Positions 1 through 10,519 of a stretch of DNA of 64,000 nucleotides are shown piece after piece; the stretch's first letter is position 1, and each line of letters starts with the position of its first letter. The stretch comes from Callaeas wilsoni (taxonomy: Eukaryota; Chordata; Aves; Passeriformes; Callaeidae), in contig VWPU01012116.1 in NCBI GenBank assembly GCA_013398955.1, forward strand, positions 62,001 to 126,000, given 5' to 3'. A program made the translations under genes and the position numbers. The notes beneath the pieces were generated by a model that was not told the origin of the DNA, made no database searches, and worked only from the letters and a program-made list of their open reading frames with translations.

Positions 1-2178
1 AAGGGCTAAAGTGTTTTTAAAGAGACAAGAAGTTTTTTACTAGAAATCTATTATTTATCAAAATCTTTTCTGTCTAGACAGAGGTAACTGTCCACTTCCA
101 AACCTGAGTGTGCTATTCAGACATTTTATTTTCCATTTAACAATCCTAAATAATTTCCTTGATCATCAGCCTATACCTGTGTATCCTGCTTGGATTTTGG
201 CTGTGGCTACCTGACACTGAACGGTTTCTTATATTAGTAGTTTTCCTGCACTTGAATTATTTACTAGAAATCTGCAGCATGACTTTACTGAAATTGAATT
301 ACTGTTGGTGTAGCTAGAGACAAGTGGAGTTAGACTACTGAAATCTATCAGGATGTTTTTTGGGTGGTTTCCAAGTCTCTTGGCACAGACATGCACTAAA
401 ACTAATACAGACCAATCCTTTAGCGTTTCTTGTAACTCAGTCCCCTGACATCTGACAATGCTTGCGCATTCTGGTAGGGAGCAGGGAATTGAAGGAATTT
501 GGTATTAGCGTCAAATTTAGGATCTTCATGCAGAAAGGTGACTTCGAGTTTCTGTGAACCTCCCAGGTTACAAATTATTATCATAAGGCTTAAAGGAAAT
601 GAAGTTTTTGGTTTTTGGGGTTTTTTTTCAAAGTGAGGGCATAAGCTAAGTACTTCCTCTGATCCTCTTGCCTTTTTTGACCATATAGCATGAGATTTTT
701 TAACTCAGAGGAGTTCCTTCAGAGGAGTCCTTCTCAGTTTCTTCTCTTGTTTTTAAGGTTGATGCACTACTCTATATTTTACTAATTTATTTTTTTGATG
801 GTTGATCCACCCAGATGTGACTAGACAGGATTTACAATGTATTGATAATTCTGGACTTTATTATTCCTATATAACATTTACTAAAAAGAGCAAGTAGAAG
901 TGTGTGTGTTCTTTCAGATGAGAGGTTACACCAACACAAAATAAGTTAAAATTTTTGGTTTATTTGCAGACCAAGATAAAGAAAATCAATGAGGATGAGA
1001 GGAGGTGCATTGCATTACTTGCAGCAATATTTGGATGATTCATGAGTGATCAAGATATATGACCAATAGGGTCAGAAAACTTATTATAGGATTTTTCACA
1101 TTCTTGTTCAGTGCTTGATGTATGCCTGTAAAGAAGTTTTACATTTTGTTGAACAATCCAGACGACCAATAAAATTATGTCCAGGTCGAGTGCATTTCTT
1201 TTCAGCTGTGCTTAGAAGGAATTTTTGAGGTGGTCCAAATTCCTGATTGTGAGAGAAACCAAGTTAAAGTAACCAACACTGGTGTGTAGCCTTGAGACCC
1301 TGATGCAACCCTAGCCTAGTATAATTTTGCAGGAGTGAGATGCTGCCTTTACCACACCTAGAAGTTATCCTACGTAGTAGTCCTTCAATGCTATGTCCTT
1401 TTACCAAATATTAATGAGAAGTAAAGGATGTCTCTGAGAGAGATAGCTAAGTCAAGCCCCATCCCTTCTCCACCAAGAAAGAAAAAACCTGTTTAATATG
1501 AAAAAAGAAAAAAAAATCTAAAAGAAAGAACGAAACCTTGGCAAAGTTTGGTAACATGTAAGATTAGTACATGTTTTACTACATCTTCCACATCTTTTCA
1601 TCAACCAGTGTTAAACTGTCTAGAGAAAAAATAAAAGTGATTTCAAGGATGGATACAAAAAAAAAAAGATCAAGAAACGAAACAGGAAAAAAAAACAAAC
1701 TAGGAAATGTATGTGTGGGCTGCTGAGTGATGGACATATGAAGCAGGAATTATTGATGAGGAGTAGGAGAACTGAGAAATGGTCCAGGTGCTAAGAGTCC
1801 CTAGCACATACCTCACTGAGCAACATATGGAGAACGGCGCTAAATGATAGCACCGATGTCTAGTAGAGAAAAGAAAGTCTAAGTTAACATACTAATGGTA
1901 GTGGAAAGTTGTAAACTACATAATCATGGCTTAATAAAAAAGGATTTATTTCACCTACTGGAAGAAATCAAAGGATAACAGTCAACAAAAAATCTATTTG
2001 CAAGATCACTCATTGAGCAGGAAAGATTAGGGATTTTATTCATTGTTGAAGTTAATTTTTTTCTAGAGAGTTACAAATGGGGAAATAGGAAATTTGATTT
2101 TCAAAGTTTTTGTTGGTTTGGGTTGTTTTCAGCGTTAACAAAGTTTTAGGCAAAGTATAATCCCATAATGGGAAAATG

Positions 2179-2201
2179 TTTTTTTTTTTTTTTTTTTTTT
2201 T
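2179..2201. repeat. Poly(T) tract, 23 bases
   Basis: This is an uninterrupted run of 23 T on the + strand. No target-site duplication or retrogene body is visible next to it, so it is listed only as a homopolymer. Confidence 0.95.
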
Positions 2202-4790
2202 GGTAGAAAGTCTAGGTAAGTCTCTTACATATGTAATGGCACAGCAGATTTTCCATTTTTTATGTTTCTCTTACTAATACAAGGTCATCAATGGTCTAGG
2301 TAGTTTCAGAATGATATTTTGTTGCTGTGAAGAACAAGAATATTTTCAATGTATTAGACTGAATTTTGTCAACAAATCCATTATAATACCACAGGGAGCA
2401 AATTTCAGTATAATGTTTCTTGCTTAAAAAAGCAGATTTACCTAATGTACTACTGAGAAAAAATGGGAACTTTTTTCATATATTTTTCAGTTCTGTTAGT
2501 CTTTTAAAACCTTCTTAAAGTCTGCAAAGTGATGTTTTAAATTATTTCAAAGTAGTACGATTTTTATAAGTTTACCTATAACTTTGACACTTTTCCCCTT
2601 TTAAAAATGTTTGCTTATTTATATATTTTCTTAAAAAAAAAAAAAAATTAAGCCACAGTTTTAAAAATGCCTGAGATAAAGCAACCTAGTTGCCAAGGCA
2701 AAGTTCATTTTTTCCTTCATACAAGATAATATAAACTCTCAGGTCTTTATTTTTTAATTGCATATGTTCAGCAAGTAGAGAAATGACTCATGCTTAATTG
2801 GCAGTAAATCCAGAATTCAGAATTTCATTAACTTAATTCTCTGTCAATGGGAGGATAGACTTTCACAGCCTTGCCTCTATCTTTCTGCTCTGATCGTGGA
2901 GGGAAGCATACGGTACAATTTGAAAAGATGAACATGGAAGCAAATATTCATCTCTATTTGATATTGAAAATTACATAACCAATAGAAGTCCTGAGGGGCT
3001 TATTTGATATTAGAGTCTTTCTACTTGTTGGTGTAAATTCATGTTCCTGAAGTGTTCTCGTTTCTTTTTCTGTTAGCTTGCCCAGTAAAATTATACTTCC
3101 TAAAATCTTTATAAATTTCCTATGTCCTCAAAATATTATAACTGAAATTATTCCTTCCGTTCCTGTAAAACAAAGCATTTCAATGAGAAATATATGATTT
3201 TTGAAAAAAAAAAATTAACTGGCAGAAATGCTTTGGCCACCCATGTTAAACCACTAAAGCATTTGGCTAGGAAATAAGTATCTCCCAATATCTCATGGTA
3301 GTTTCAAGTAGCTCCATTTTTTGTGGAAAGATATACGCAAGAGAGATATGATTTCTGTGTGAGACTACAAATGGCTCAAAAAATTTTGTCTTAAAGAAAG
3401 AAGGTAAAAGTCAGGGAGTTTGGAAGAGACAAGGAATGTAATTTTATCTGTCACATTGGAGTTTTAAGAAGTCTTGTGCTGTCTAGGGAGGTGGTATGAT
3501 TCCAGAGACAAAGGAAAATTGAAATGTGTTTAAAACAAAACTTTTTTCCTGCATGGAGACTATTTTTTTTCTCTTGCCTCACGTTTTCAACTTAATCTCT
3601 CATGTGGGTACCAAAAAGCAGCACATAAGAATTTCGTGGTGTTTTCATTGTCTCTTTCAGACATTAAATTCCCTCTTGCAAATAAAATAAAATTCTGTTG
3701 TATGTACATTTTGTGCTATATTCCTAAGTGTGTGATAGATGTTGCATATGTGACTATATTAAATAGGGCAGGATTAATGTACTGATCAATAAGATGACTC
3801 AAAAAATCATCTTTACAGATGGCCATGTGTGTGTACTCAGGTATGTCTGTATTTATGTTTCAAACAAAATCTGCTATCAAAATTTTGTAGCTTTAGTGCC
3901 AGGAATGTAAGATTTTTGGCTCTATTATCGTTATTGTCTTATAAGCATTGCAGGATCTTTCAGTAATCTGTAACACTCAAATATTAAGAAAAACGAATAG
4001 ATCTCTACTATATGACAGAGACTAGAAGAAGGCTTAATATGCCTTGTTGTCACCATTCAAAGCAATTCTATTTCCTTTTCTGCTGTTCCAGAAAGAGAAA
4101 ATTTGCCTTTTAAATACAGTAAGATTTAAGGCACATTTTTCTGCATTGTGTGCACACATGCACACACATGTGAAAATGTCACTTTCTGTATCAATTGCTT
4201 GTGTTAGAATCACTGGAGCTGTTTCTTCCTATTAGTGTTTTCCCTTTCTTATTGCACTGCCAGCTATATTTTTAATTCTCTTTAATAATAACCTGAACTT
4301 TTTTGTGCCCCAAATCCTCTTAAATATTTTGCTCTTTTATCTTCTTATTTAGACTAGTAGATCTGTATCTTCCTTGTCTCTGACTTTGGGGCCTTCTGTG
4401 TCTTCAAAATTCAGTAATGACTTAGGGATTTGGTATTGTTCCCTCAGATTTTGAATTCTAGAGTCTGTTCTCTCCTCCGCCTACTAATGCTTTCTTTCCC
4501 CTTTTGGGGGATTTCCTTGAGATTAGTGCTTTGAGTGAGTCATAAGAGCCCTCTCAAACATTGGTTCATTTACCATGCATAGATCCAGAAAAGTCAACAC
4601 ATATTTCAGTAACTTCTTTAATGGGGCAGGGATATTTGTGGTATTCAGCCCTTCTCTTTCCTCCAAGCCAAAAAGTAGTGAAATATATGGATTCTTACAA
4701 AGCCCTGAAAACACATGACAGAAGTCAAAATTATAAGAGATTAGGAACCAAATGGTGAGGCAAATGTTACACCTGTGTCCAAAAAAAGGC

Positions 4791-4864
4791 CAAAAGGTGA
4801 ACCTGGAGAATACGGAGAGTTCCGGCAGTCAAACAAAGGTCAACCTGGAGAACTTCTGGCAGTC
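4791..4864. repeat. Imperfect tandem duplication of about 35-40 bp
   Basis: Two copies share AACCTGGAGAA followed by a GGCAGTC block: 4791-4830 and about 4833-4864. The first copy has about eight extra bases (TACGGAGA) before the shared TTC-GGCAGTC part. The duplication sits just upstream of the first CR1 remnant. It may be a local duplication within older repeat sequence or independent of it. Confidence 0.6.
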
Positions 4865-4904
4865 TTACTTCAGCCTATGGGAAGAACTGTGGAGTGAATC
4901 AAAT

Positions 4905-5592
4905 TAAAATATATTTCTAGACATGTGAAGGAAAAGATAGTATTTGGGAAAGGCAGCATGGATTTACCAAGGGTAAATCATTCCTGACCAATATGATCAT
5001 CACCTATGATATGTGATGAGAAGAGCTTTAGCAAAGCTTTTCACATTTTCTTCCATGATATTCTCAAATCGGGAGATACTCTCAAAGCTGGGACATCATT
5101 ATTTATGCAGGTGGATGTCTAGATGATGTAAAGCTGATCAACTAGTCAGACCTGGAAAGTCGTGGTTAATGGGTTATAATCTACTTTGAGGTCAGTAGCG
5201 AGTGTGGAACTGCTGTGGTCTGTACTGGGATCTCTCTTGATTGGTTTTGTTACCAGGAACCAGTTCAGTTGATATGCTCTTGGTAGTCAGGCTACCTTCT
5301 CAGCAACCTGAACAGGCTGAGCAAATGGGCTGACGTGGACTTTGTTAAACTGAATAAGGGCAAAAACCAGGTGCCAGCTCGAGGACAGAGGAGCCCCTGC
5401 AATGGCACAGGTTTGGGATTGGCAAGCTGGGAGCAGGCCTGCAGGTAGGGTCGTGGATCTTGGTGCCTCAGCCAGCAGAGCTCCATGGGTTGTATGGACA
5501 GAACCATGGCCAGTCAGTACAGAGAATGATTATTCTCCTCAGTTCAGCACACATTAGACCGTATTTATAGTACCACATCCATTTTTGGCTCA
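4905..5592 (+). mobile_element. CR1 LINE remnant (RT region, 3'-ward), sense to DOK6
   Basis: Degraded CR1 sequence on the + strand. Landmarks resembling CR1 reverse-transcriptase DNA are GGCAGCATGGATTTACCAAG near 4950, CCTGACCAATATGATCATCA near 4984, and the AACCTGAACAGGCTGAGCAA and TGGGCTGACGTGGACTTTGT blocks near 5310-5345. The segment near 5520-5592 (AGAATGATTATTCTCCTC and following) resembles the CR1 part that reads GGGATTCTGCCCCTCTACTC. It has many indels and no intact frame. Both ends are approximate, and the 3' tail with ATTCTATG repeats is absent. Family assignment is from memory of avian CR1. Confidence 0.75.
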
Positions 5593-7226
5593 CCTGTTAC
5601 AACAAAGATACTGATAGATTGGAGTGAGTTTTTCTGAGGGCTGTCAAGACAGACTCCAGAGCAGTCTTCAGTTCTGGTCTCAAGTTTGTCAGCACATACA
5701 CATTCTACTTCATGCTTTGTCTCAGTTTCTTTTGCTGACTTGATGCCCTCACTGCTCATCTGCTAACAATATTTTATTGAAAAGTCTTTGCCCCAATGTG
5801 GTCCAAGTTTTTACTGTGCCGTATAAAATCTCTTCTGCTTTAAAAATATTATTTTCAGCATGTGAAAAGGAATGCTGGAACTGTATACTAGGAGTGTAAC
5901 AATTACAAAGCAAAGTAAACAAAAAAACCCACCTACATTCAGTCCATTTTTTCTGTAGTCATAGATGTCCAAAGTCATATGGATGACATTTTTCTAGAAA
6001 TTAATTTTGCCTGAGGCAAATGTCCTGCCTGAAAAAAACTACCTCTAAACAGATAAAATTTGCCCAGAGTTCCAAGAAACTGAGAAAAAGATTTTATAAT
6101 ATGAAGTGTTAATCAGTTTAATATAGGCTGTGCCATCAGCTCTGGTTGGAATAACATATTTTTCTTCCATTTGTGTTAAGTGTAGTTATCTACTTGCATC
6201 AAAAGAAAATGGAAATAGATTGATTTTTTTATGTTGCAAATTTGCTGTGAGAGTATTTCATTGTTGGTAAGCTTTTCAAATATTTAGAAAATAAAATAGA
6301 AGTTTGAATTCTTTTGAGGATGACAGATACATTTTAAAGACACATGAGGATCCATCCTTACAAATGTAGTGATACTATTTGACATATTAGTTAAGTTACC
6401 TCCCTTAACTAATGAAACACTGTTCTTCCGGCATTAGCTTTTCTAGTTGATGCAAATTGTGAAACTGAACCAAGTTGTATGAGTATAGAAATTGAAAAAT
6501 AGGTTATACAAAATCCCAAGGCTGAGTTGATGTCAATGTAAACTGTTTCCACTTACGACTTTATTAGAGAAACAGTTTTGCAGAAATTTATTAGAGACAT
6601 AGAGTTATTAGATTTAAGTTTTGCAACTTAAGACTCTACCTATTTATGTGGGGTTTTTTATCAATTACAAAGCTTATAAATATAAATAACCCTAGGAGTT
6701 TAGGAATGGTACTCCCCAGTTTAGTTGTCCCACTGAGACTCAAATCCACACTGCTGCTCACTCGCTCCCCCTTTTCCCCCCCTTCCCACTCCTTTGGGAT
6801 GGAGTTGAGAATTGGAGGCACAAAAGCTGAAAATCACAGGTTGAGATAAGAATTATTTACTAGAAACAACAATGAGACAAGAAAATGAACAGTAACAGCA
6901 GCAATATAAACAGCAGAAGGTATAAGACAAAGAAACAATTTACATGGAAAAGCCTGCAACAATATCCGGCTCTTCCCCACCATGCTTTCTCCCCAAGGGA
7001 AGAAGAGAGAGTTCCTTACTCCCACCCCTGGCAAGGAGTGAAGTGGTATGGAATAACATCTGGGCCTTGCCACACAGCTCTCCTGCTTACTCTGAAGAAT
7101 TAACCCTGTCCTGGCTGAAGCTAGGACAGGGGAAAAACAGTTTATAGTAAAAATTGAGCAGTTAAGGTTAATGTTTTTATTTGTGCTATTTATACATTGA
7201 TCTAAAATACTTTTCTTCATTTTAAG
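5593..7226 (+). other. DOK6: DOK6 intron upstream of exon A, 3' segment
   Basis: AT-rich intron sequence. A slightly pyrimidine-rich, C-containing patch lies at 6745-6800 (CTCGCTCCCCCTTTTCCCCC). The last 50 bases before exon A form the acceptor region with a T-rich tract (CTTTTCTTCATTTTAAG). No repeat is recognised. Overlapping small frames on both strands at 6636-7147 are chance frames. Confidence 0.7.
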
Positions 7227-7341
7227 GTAACTGAGCTGCACAACATCAAAAACATAACCAGATTGCCTCGAGAGACAAAGAAGCATGCAGTGGCAATTAT
7301 CTTTCATGATGAGACATCAAAGACATTTGCGTGTGAGTCAG
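7227..7341 (+). CDS. DOK6: DOK6 internal exon A (PH domain, C-terminal half)
   Basis: This 115-bp exon starts in phase 0 (GTA, Val) after the acceptor TTTTAAG and ends one base into a codon before the donor GTAAGC. It encodes 38 full codons beginning VTELHNIKN and ending FACES, with [16 protein letters not shown] between. These are later beta strands of the pleckstrin-homology domain of the DOK4/5/6 subfamily. [16 protein letters not shown] matches DOK6 as I recall it, whereas DOK5 has CNVKCVTRLPKETKRQ. DOK6 is a cytosolic, membrane-recruited adaptor that binds activated RET (and reportedly TrkC) and promotes neurite outgrowth. The PH domain is thought to help membrane recruitment. By recalled human numbering the exon covers about residues 59-97. 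The split Glu codon (G|AA) is completed by exon B, which confirms the junction. The antisense frame across it is a shadow. Confidence 0.95.
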
Positions 7342-8125
7342 GTAAGCAATTGCTGCTTCATCTCTAGCTTGAAGAAATCAAGTTACACATCAAAGTCTGG
7401 CTCAGATGAATTAACTCACAATGCCAGATAGAAATTCTCAGCTTAAAGAAATTTGTGGTAAACAAAACACTTTGGAGTTTGGGGTTCAGGTCTTTTGGAA
7501 TTTGGTAGGGGTGTTTTTTTAAATACATGTTGAGAGCTGTTAGGGGTGTTATAGAGATCTTTTTTCCATTATTTTTCTTTGCATGCAGATGGTCTAAAGA
7601 CTGGAGGTTTCCAGCTAAACTTGTAAATCCTAGTAAAAAATAACCTGTAAGATGTTATTAAGTCAAGATACGAAACATTCTTTTTTTAACAAGCTTTGCT
7701 ATGGGCATTTACTAAACTAATAATTATCATGCCATTGCAAATAAGAGGAAAATACCAGCTAAAACCTCAGGATATTTTAGAGCAGGGTGTCAAGCAATCT
7801 GTGGTTTGAATGACTCCATAGCATAATGAATGAGTTGGGAACAAGACTTGGGCATTATGGTACATAATGGCAGGTATTTACTTGCGAGACACTGAACACT
7901 GCACCATTAAAGTGCACTATTTTCTTGACTGAAAGTAAAATTGTACACATCTGTGTCCTGTGGTATATTTTAATAGAAAAAAGTTTTTTAAAATAGTGGG
8001 AAATTCTTTAATGATAAAGTTTATGCCTTTTAGTGACATTTTTGAAACTGTGCATTTTTAAAGTTTATATATATAATACTATATATATGTTGTTTTGTTT
8101 CTTTTAAATATATATAAAACTATGT
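7342..8125 (+). other. DOK6: Start of the 28.9-kb DOK6 intron (A-B)
   Basis: The donor GTAAGC is followed by AT-rich intron. At 8069-8130 it turns into an irregular TA-rich low-complexity patch (TATATATATAAT and AATATATATAAAA) that ends just before the CR1 element at 8130. No gene is seen. Confidence 0.75.
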
Positions 8126-8129
8126 ATAT

Positions 8130-8533
8130 GTGGTGAAGGGCCTAGGGGAAAGCCGTATGAGGAGTGGCTGAGGTTACTTGGTCTGGAGAAGAGGAGACTG
8201 AGGTGAGACCTCATTGCAGTCTACGACTTCCTTGTGAGGGGAAGAGGAGAGGCAGACATTGATCTCTTCTCTCTGGTGACCAGTGACAGGACCCAAGGGA
8301 ATGGCCTGAAGTTGTGTCAGGGGAGGTTTATGTTGGGATTAGGAAAAGGTTCTTCATCCTGAAGGTGGTTGAGCTCTGGAACAGGCTCTGCAGGGAAGTG
8401 GTCACAGCATCAGCCTGATGGAGTTCAAGAAGCATTCGGAAAATACTTTTGGGCACTGTCCTACGCAGGGCCAGGAGTTGGACTTGATGATCCTTGTGGA
8501 TCCCTTCCAACTCTGGATATTCTATGATTCTAT
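8130..8533 (+). mobile_element. CR1 LINE 3' end, sense to DOK6
   Basis: This is a recognisable CR1 3' terminal segment. It begins near GGGCCTAGGGGAAAGCCGTA, continues through GTCTGGAGAAGAGGAGACTG, TCTCTGGTGACCAGTGACAG, GGAACAGGCTCTGCAGGGAA and GATCCCTTCCAACTCTGGAT, and ends in the family's short terminal repeats ATTCTATGATTCTAT at 8519-8533. It is heavily 5'-truncated, as is usual for CR1, and non-coding. It lies about 0.7 kb upstream of another, longer CR1 in the same orientation. Confidence 0.92.
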
Positions 8534-9199
8534 ATCAATATTATCATATAAACATTGCATCCTGTACAGTCTAAATAATAAATTAAATACAGTGAAACAA
8601 GATCTGAGAAATATGGAGGAAGTTAGAAGTGTGCAAGGTCATGAATTATGTAGATTTTGGATCACATATTGCAAACAGTGATATGTACATCCCGTCATGA
8701 AAGACAGATTGACAGTTTGGTTTGTTAATTAATTTAAGTTGAAAGACACACATAGAAAATCTTTGTCTGTCTACAATCAGTTTAAGACATCATTAGATAA
8801 GTAGCCCATATTAAAGATTTTGAACTCTAATGTGTAGAATTAATAGTAACTCTATATTATGATTAATAATTGAATAAAAAAATTTTAATTCTATTCCAAC
8901 AGCACTGACATCAGTTCTGTGGAAACTTTTCCATTTGCCTATGCATGTATTCCTCTTCTTCCCTAATGAGATCTTGTTCCTTCCCTAGAATTACTATGGT
9001 TAAGGTATATTTGAAAAGAGTGACAGCAAATCATAACTTCAGAATTCTTTCACCAAAGAAGGGACAAACTTAAGTAAGTTCAGCATGTCTGGCCCACTCA
9101 TCCCTTTCTTCTGTAACAGACTGCTTAACCATGAATCCAGTTGTAAATACAAGGCACATGTACCTTAAGATTCTAACAGGATGTCACTATGAGATGCTC
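8534..9199 (+). other. DOK6: Intron sequence between two CR1 elements
   Basis: AT-rich, unremarkable sequence. I see no gene, hairpin or recognised repeat. Near 9205-9225 a 14-bp unit (CTCCCTTTAGG) is duplicated at the edge of the next CR1. Confidence 0.65.
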
Positions 9200-10251
9200 T
9201 CCCTTTAGGCTCCCTTTAGGCCCAAAGGTGTGTTTTGAGTGGACAGAACCCTGGGTGAAGTGGCAAAGAAGTGGAGAGCTTGTGGACCGAGATCAAAGTT
9301 CTGACCAAGACAGGTGATGTAGTAGGTGTCTGCTCTAAACCTTCTCATCAACAAGGGAAGGCAGATGAAGCAAACTTAGGACAGGTGGGAAAAGCCTCAT
9401 AGTCCCAGGCACTGGTATTCTTGGGTGACTTTAACCTCAGCAGTAACTACTGGAAGGCCAATAAGGCTGAACACAAGCAATCCAGATTTCTGGAACAGAT
9501 TGAAGACAATTTCTTGATACAGATGATCAATAATGTGATGAGGGGCGATGTTTGTTCAGGGATGTGCTTGGCAGGATCCTATAGATCCTTGAAGGGCAAA
9601 GGAGCTCAGGAGAGCTATCCAATCTGCAAGGACAGCATCCTCTGAGTACAAGAAGTGTCCTCCCCATTCTCAGAAGACAAGCTTTACAGAAGACCAGTAT
9701 GAATGGATGTGGAGCTTCTGACTCAGCTCAAACACAAAAAAAACCCACCCTACAATAAAACAGAGACAGACTACTTGAGAGGGATACAGAGGCATTGTCT
9801 GTTCATATAGAAATGGAGTTTGGCAAGCTCCAGCTCAGAGAAGTGCAAGATAGAAGAGGTTTCTTAAAGTACATCAGGAGCAAAATAAAGGCTAAGTAAG
9901 CATGGCCCTATTGCTTGCTGGAACAATCGACATAGTGACAAAGGTCATAAGAAAGGCTAAAGTACCTTTTATACTGTGCTTTTCACTTGCAAGACTTGTC
10001 ATCAGGCCTTCCAAGTCCCCTGAACATGACACAGTATCCTCAGTAGAGGAAGGCATAGTCAGGCATCACTTAAATCACTTGGATTTCATTCATAAGTCAG
10101 TGGAATTTGATTGTCAAGAATGACAAGAAGGAGGATGCAGGTAACTGTACTACAGTCAGCCTCACCTCAGTCCCTGAGAACAGTGTTGGGGCAAATCGTG
10201 TGTAAACACATGAAGGACGGCAAGGTGAATGGGAGTAGCAAAACTATTTCC

Positions 10252-10277
10252 CATATGCAAATGGGAATTTGCATATG
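10252..10277. repeat. Perfect 11-bp inverted repeat with two octamer-like motifs
   Basis: CATATGCAAAT at 10252-10262 and its reverse complement at 10267-10277 flank the spacer GGGA. Each arm contains the octamer motif ATGCAAAT/ATTTGCAT. It lies in non-CR1 filler inside a CR1 remnant. Structure is seen directly; any Oct/POU binding is inference. Confidence 0.9.
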
Positions 10278-10322
10278 ATGAGGGTCTGGGACATATGCAT
10301 ATGCATATGATGAGGGTCTGGG
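10271..10322. repeat. 20-bp direct repeat, 32-bp period
   Basis: GCATATGATGAGGGTCTGGG occurs at 10271-10290 and again at 10303-10322, separated by a CATATGCATATGCAT-like spacer. It overlaps the right arm of the neighbouring inverted repeat. Confidence 0.95.
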
Positions 10323-10467
10323 GCAAGAAAGGCAGTGGTTCTTATATACCTTGATTTTAACAGTCTTTGGCACCCTCTGTAGCTTCCTCCATAGCCCCCA
10401 AAATTGGTGGGGCACAGGATGGATAAAGGCACTATTAAGTGGACAGAAAATAGGGTGGACTTAAAAT

Positions 10468-10519
10468 GCCAAGCTTGTAAAGCCAAGCTTGTAAAGCCAA
10501 GTAGGTAGTGGGTACCTAC
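10468..10519. repeat. 14-bp tandem repeat followed by a small inverted repeat
   Basis: GCCAAGCTTGTAAA is repeated at 10468-10481 and 10482-10495, with a partial third copy (GCCAAG) after it. GTAGGTA at 10501-10507 and TACCTAC at 10513-10519 then form an inverted repeat with a 5-base spacer. GTAGGTAGTGG recurs at about 10525. The block interrupts CR1-like sequence. Confidence 0.9.

Larger units (their letters stand above)
1..4904 (+). other. DOK6: DOK6 intron upstream of exon A, 5' segment
   Basis: AT-rich intronic DNA with no recognisable gene or complete mobile element. It holds an A-rich stretch at about 1480-1700, a 23-base T run at 2179-2201 and an A run near 2633-2647. Short open frames at 4044-4235 and 4561-4758 have no family resemblance and read as chance. 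An imperfect internal duplication at 4791-4864 is listed separately. The upstream exon is outside the window. Confidence 0.7.

Noticed and set aside
6834..7307. 157-codon minus-strand open frame overlapping exon A
   Set aside because: It is antisense to a well supported DOK6 exon and has no domain resemblance, so it is a chance frame.
9421..9645. Open frame with a GDFN endonuclease-like motif as a possible gene
   Set aside because: It is a broken remnant of CR1 ORF2; neighbouring frames are interrupted by stops and indels.
10252..10322. Repeated units near 10.25 kb as a possible CRISPR-like array
   Set aside because: Only two copies with a 12-bp spacer, inside a CR1 remnant of a vertebrate genome; explained better as local duplication.
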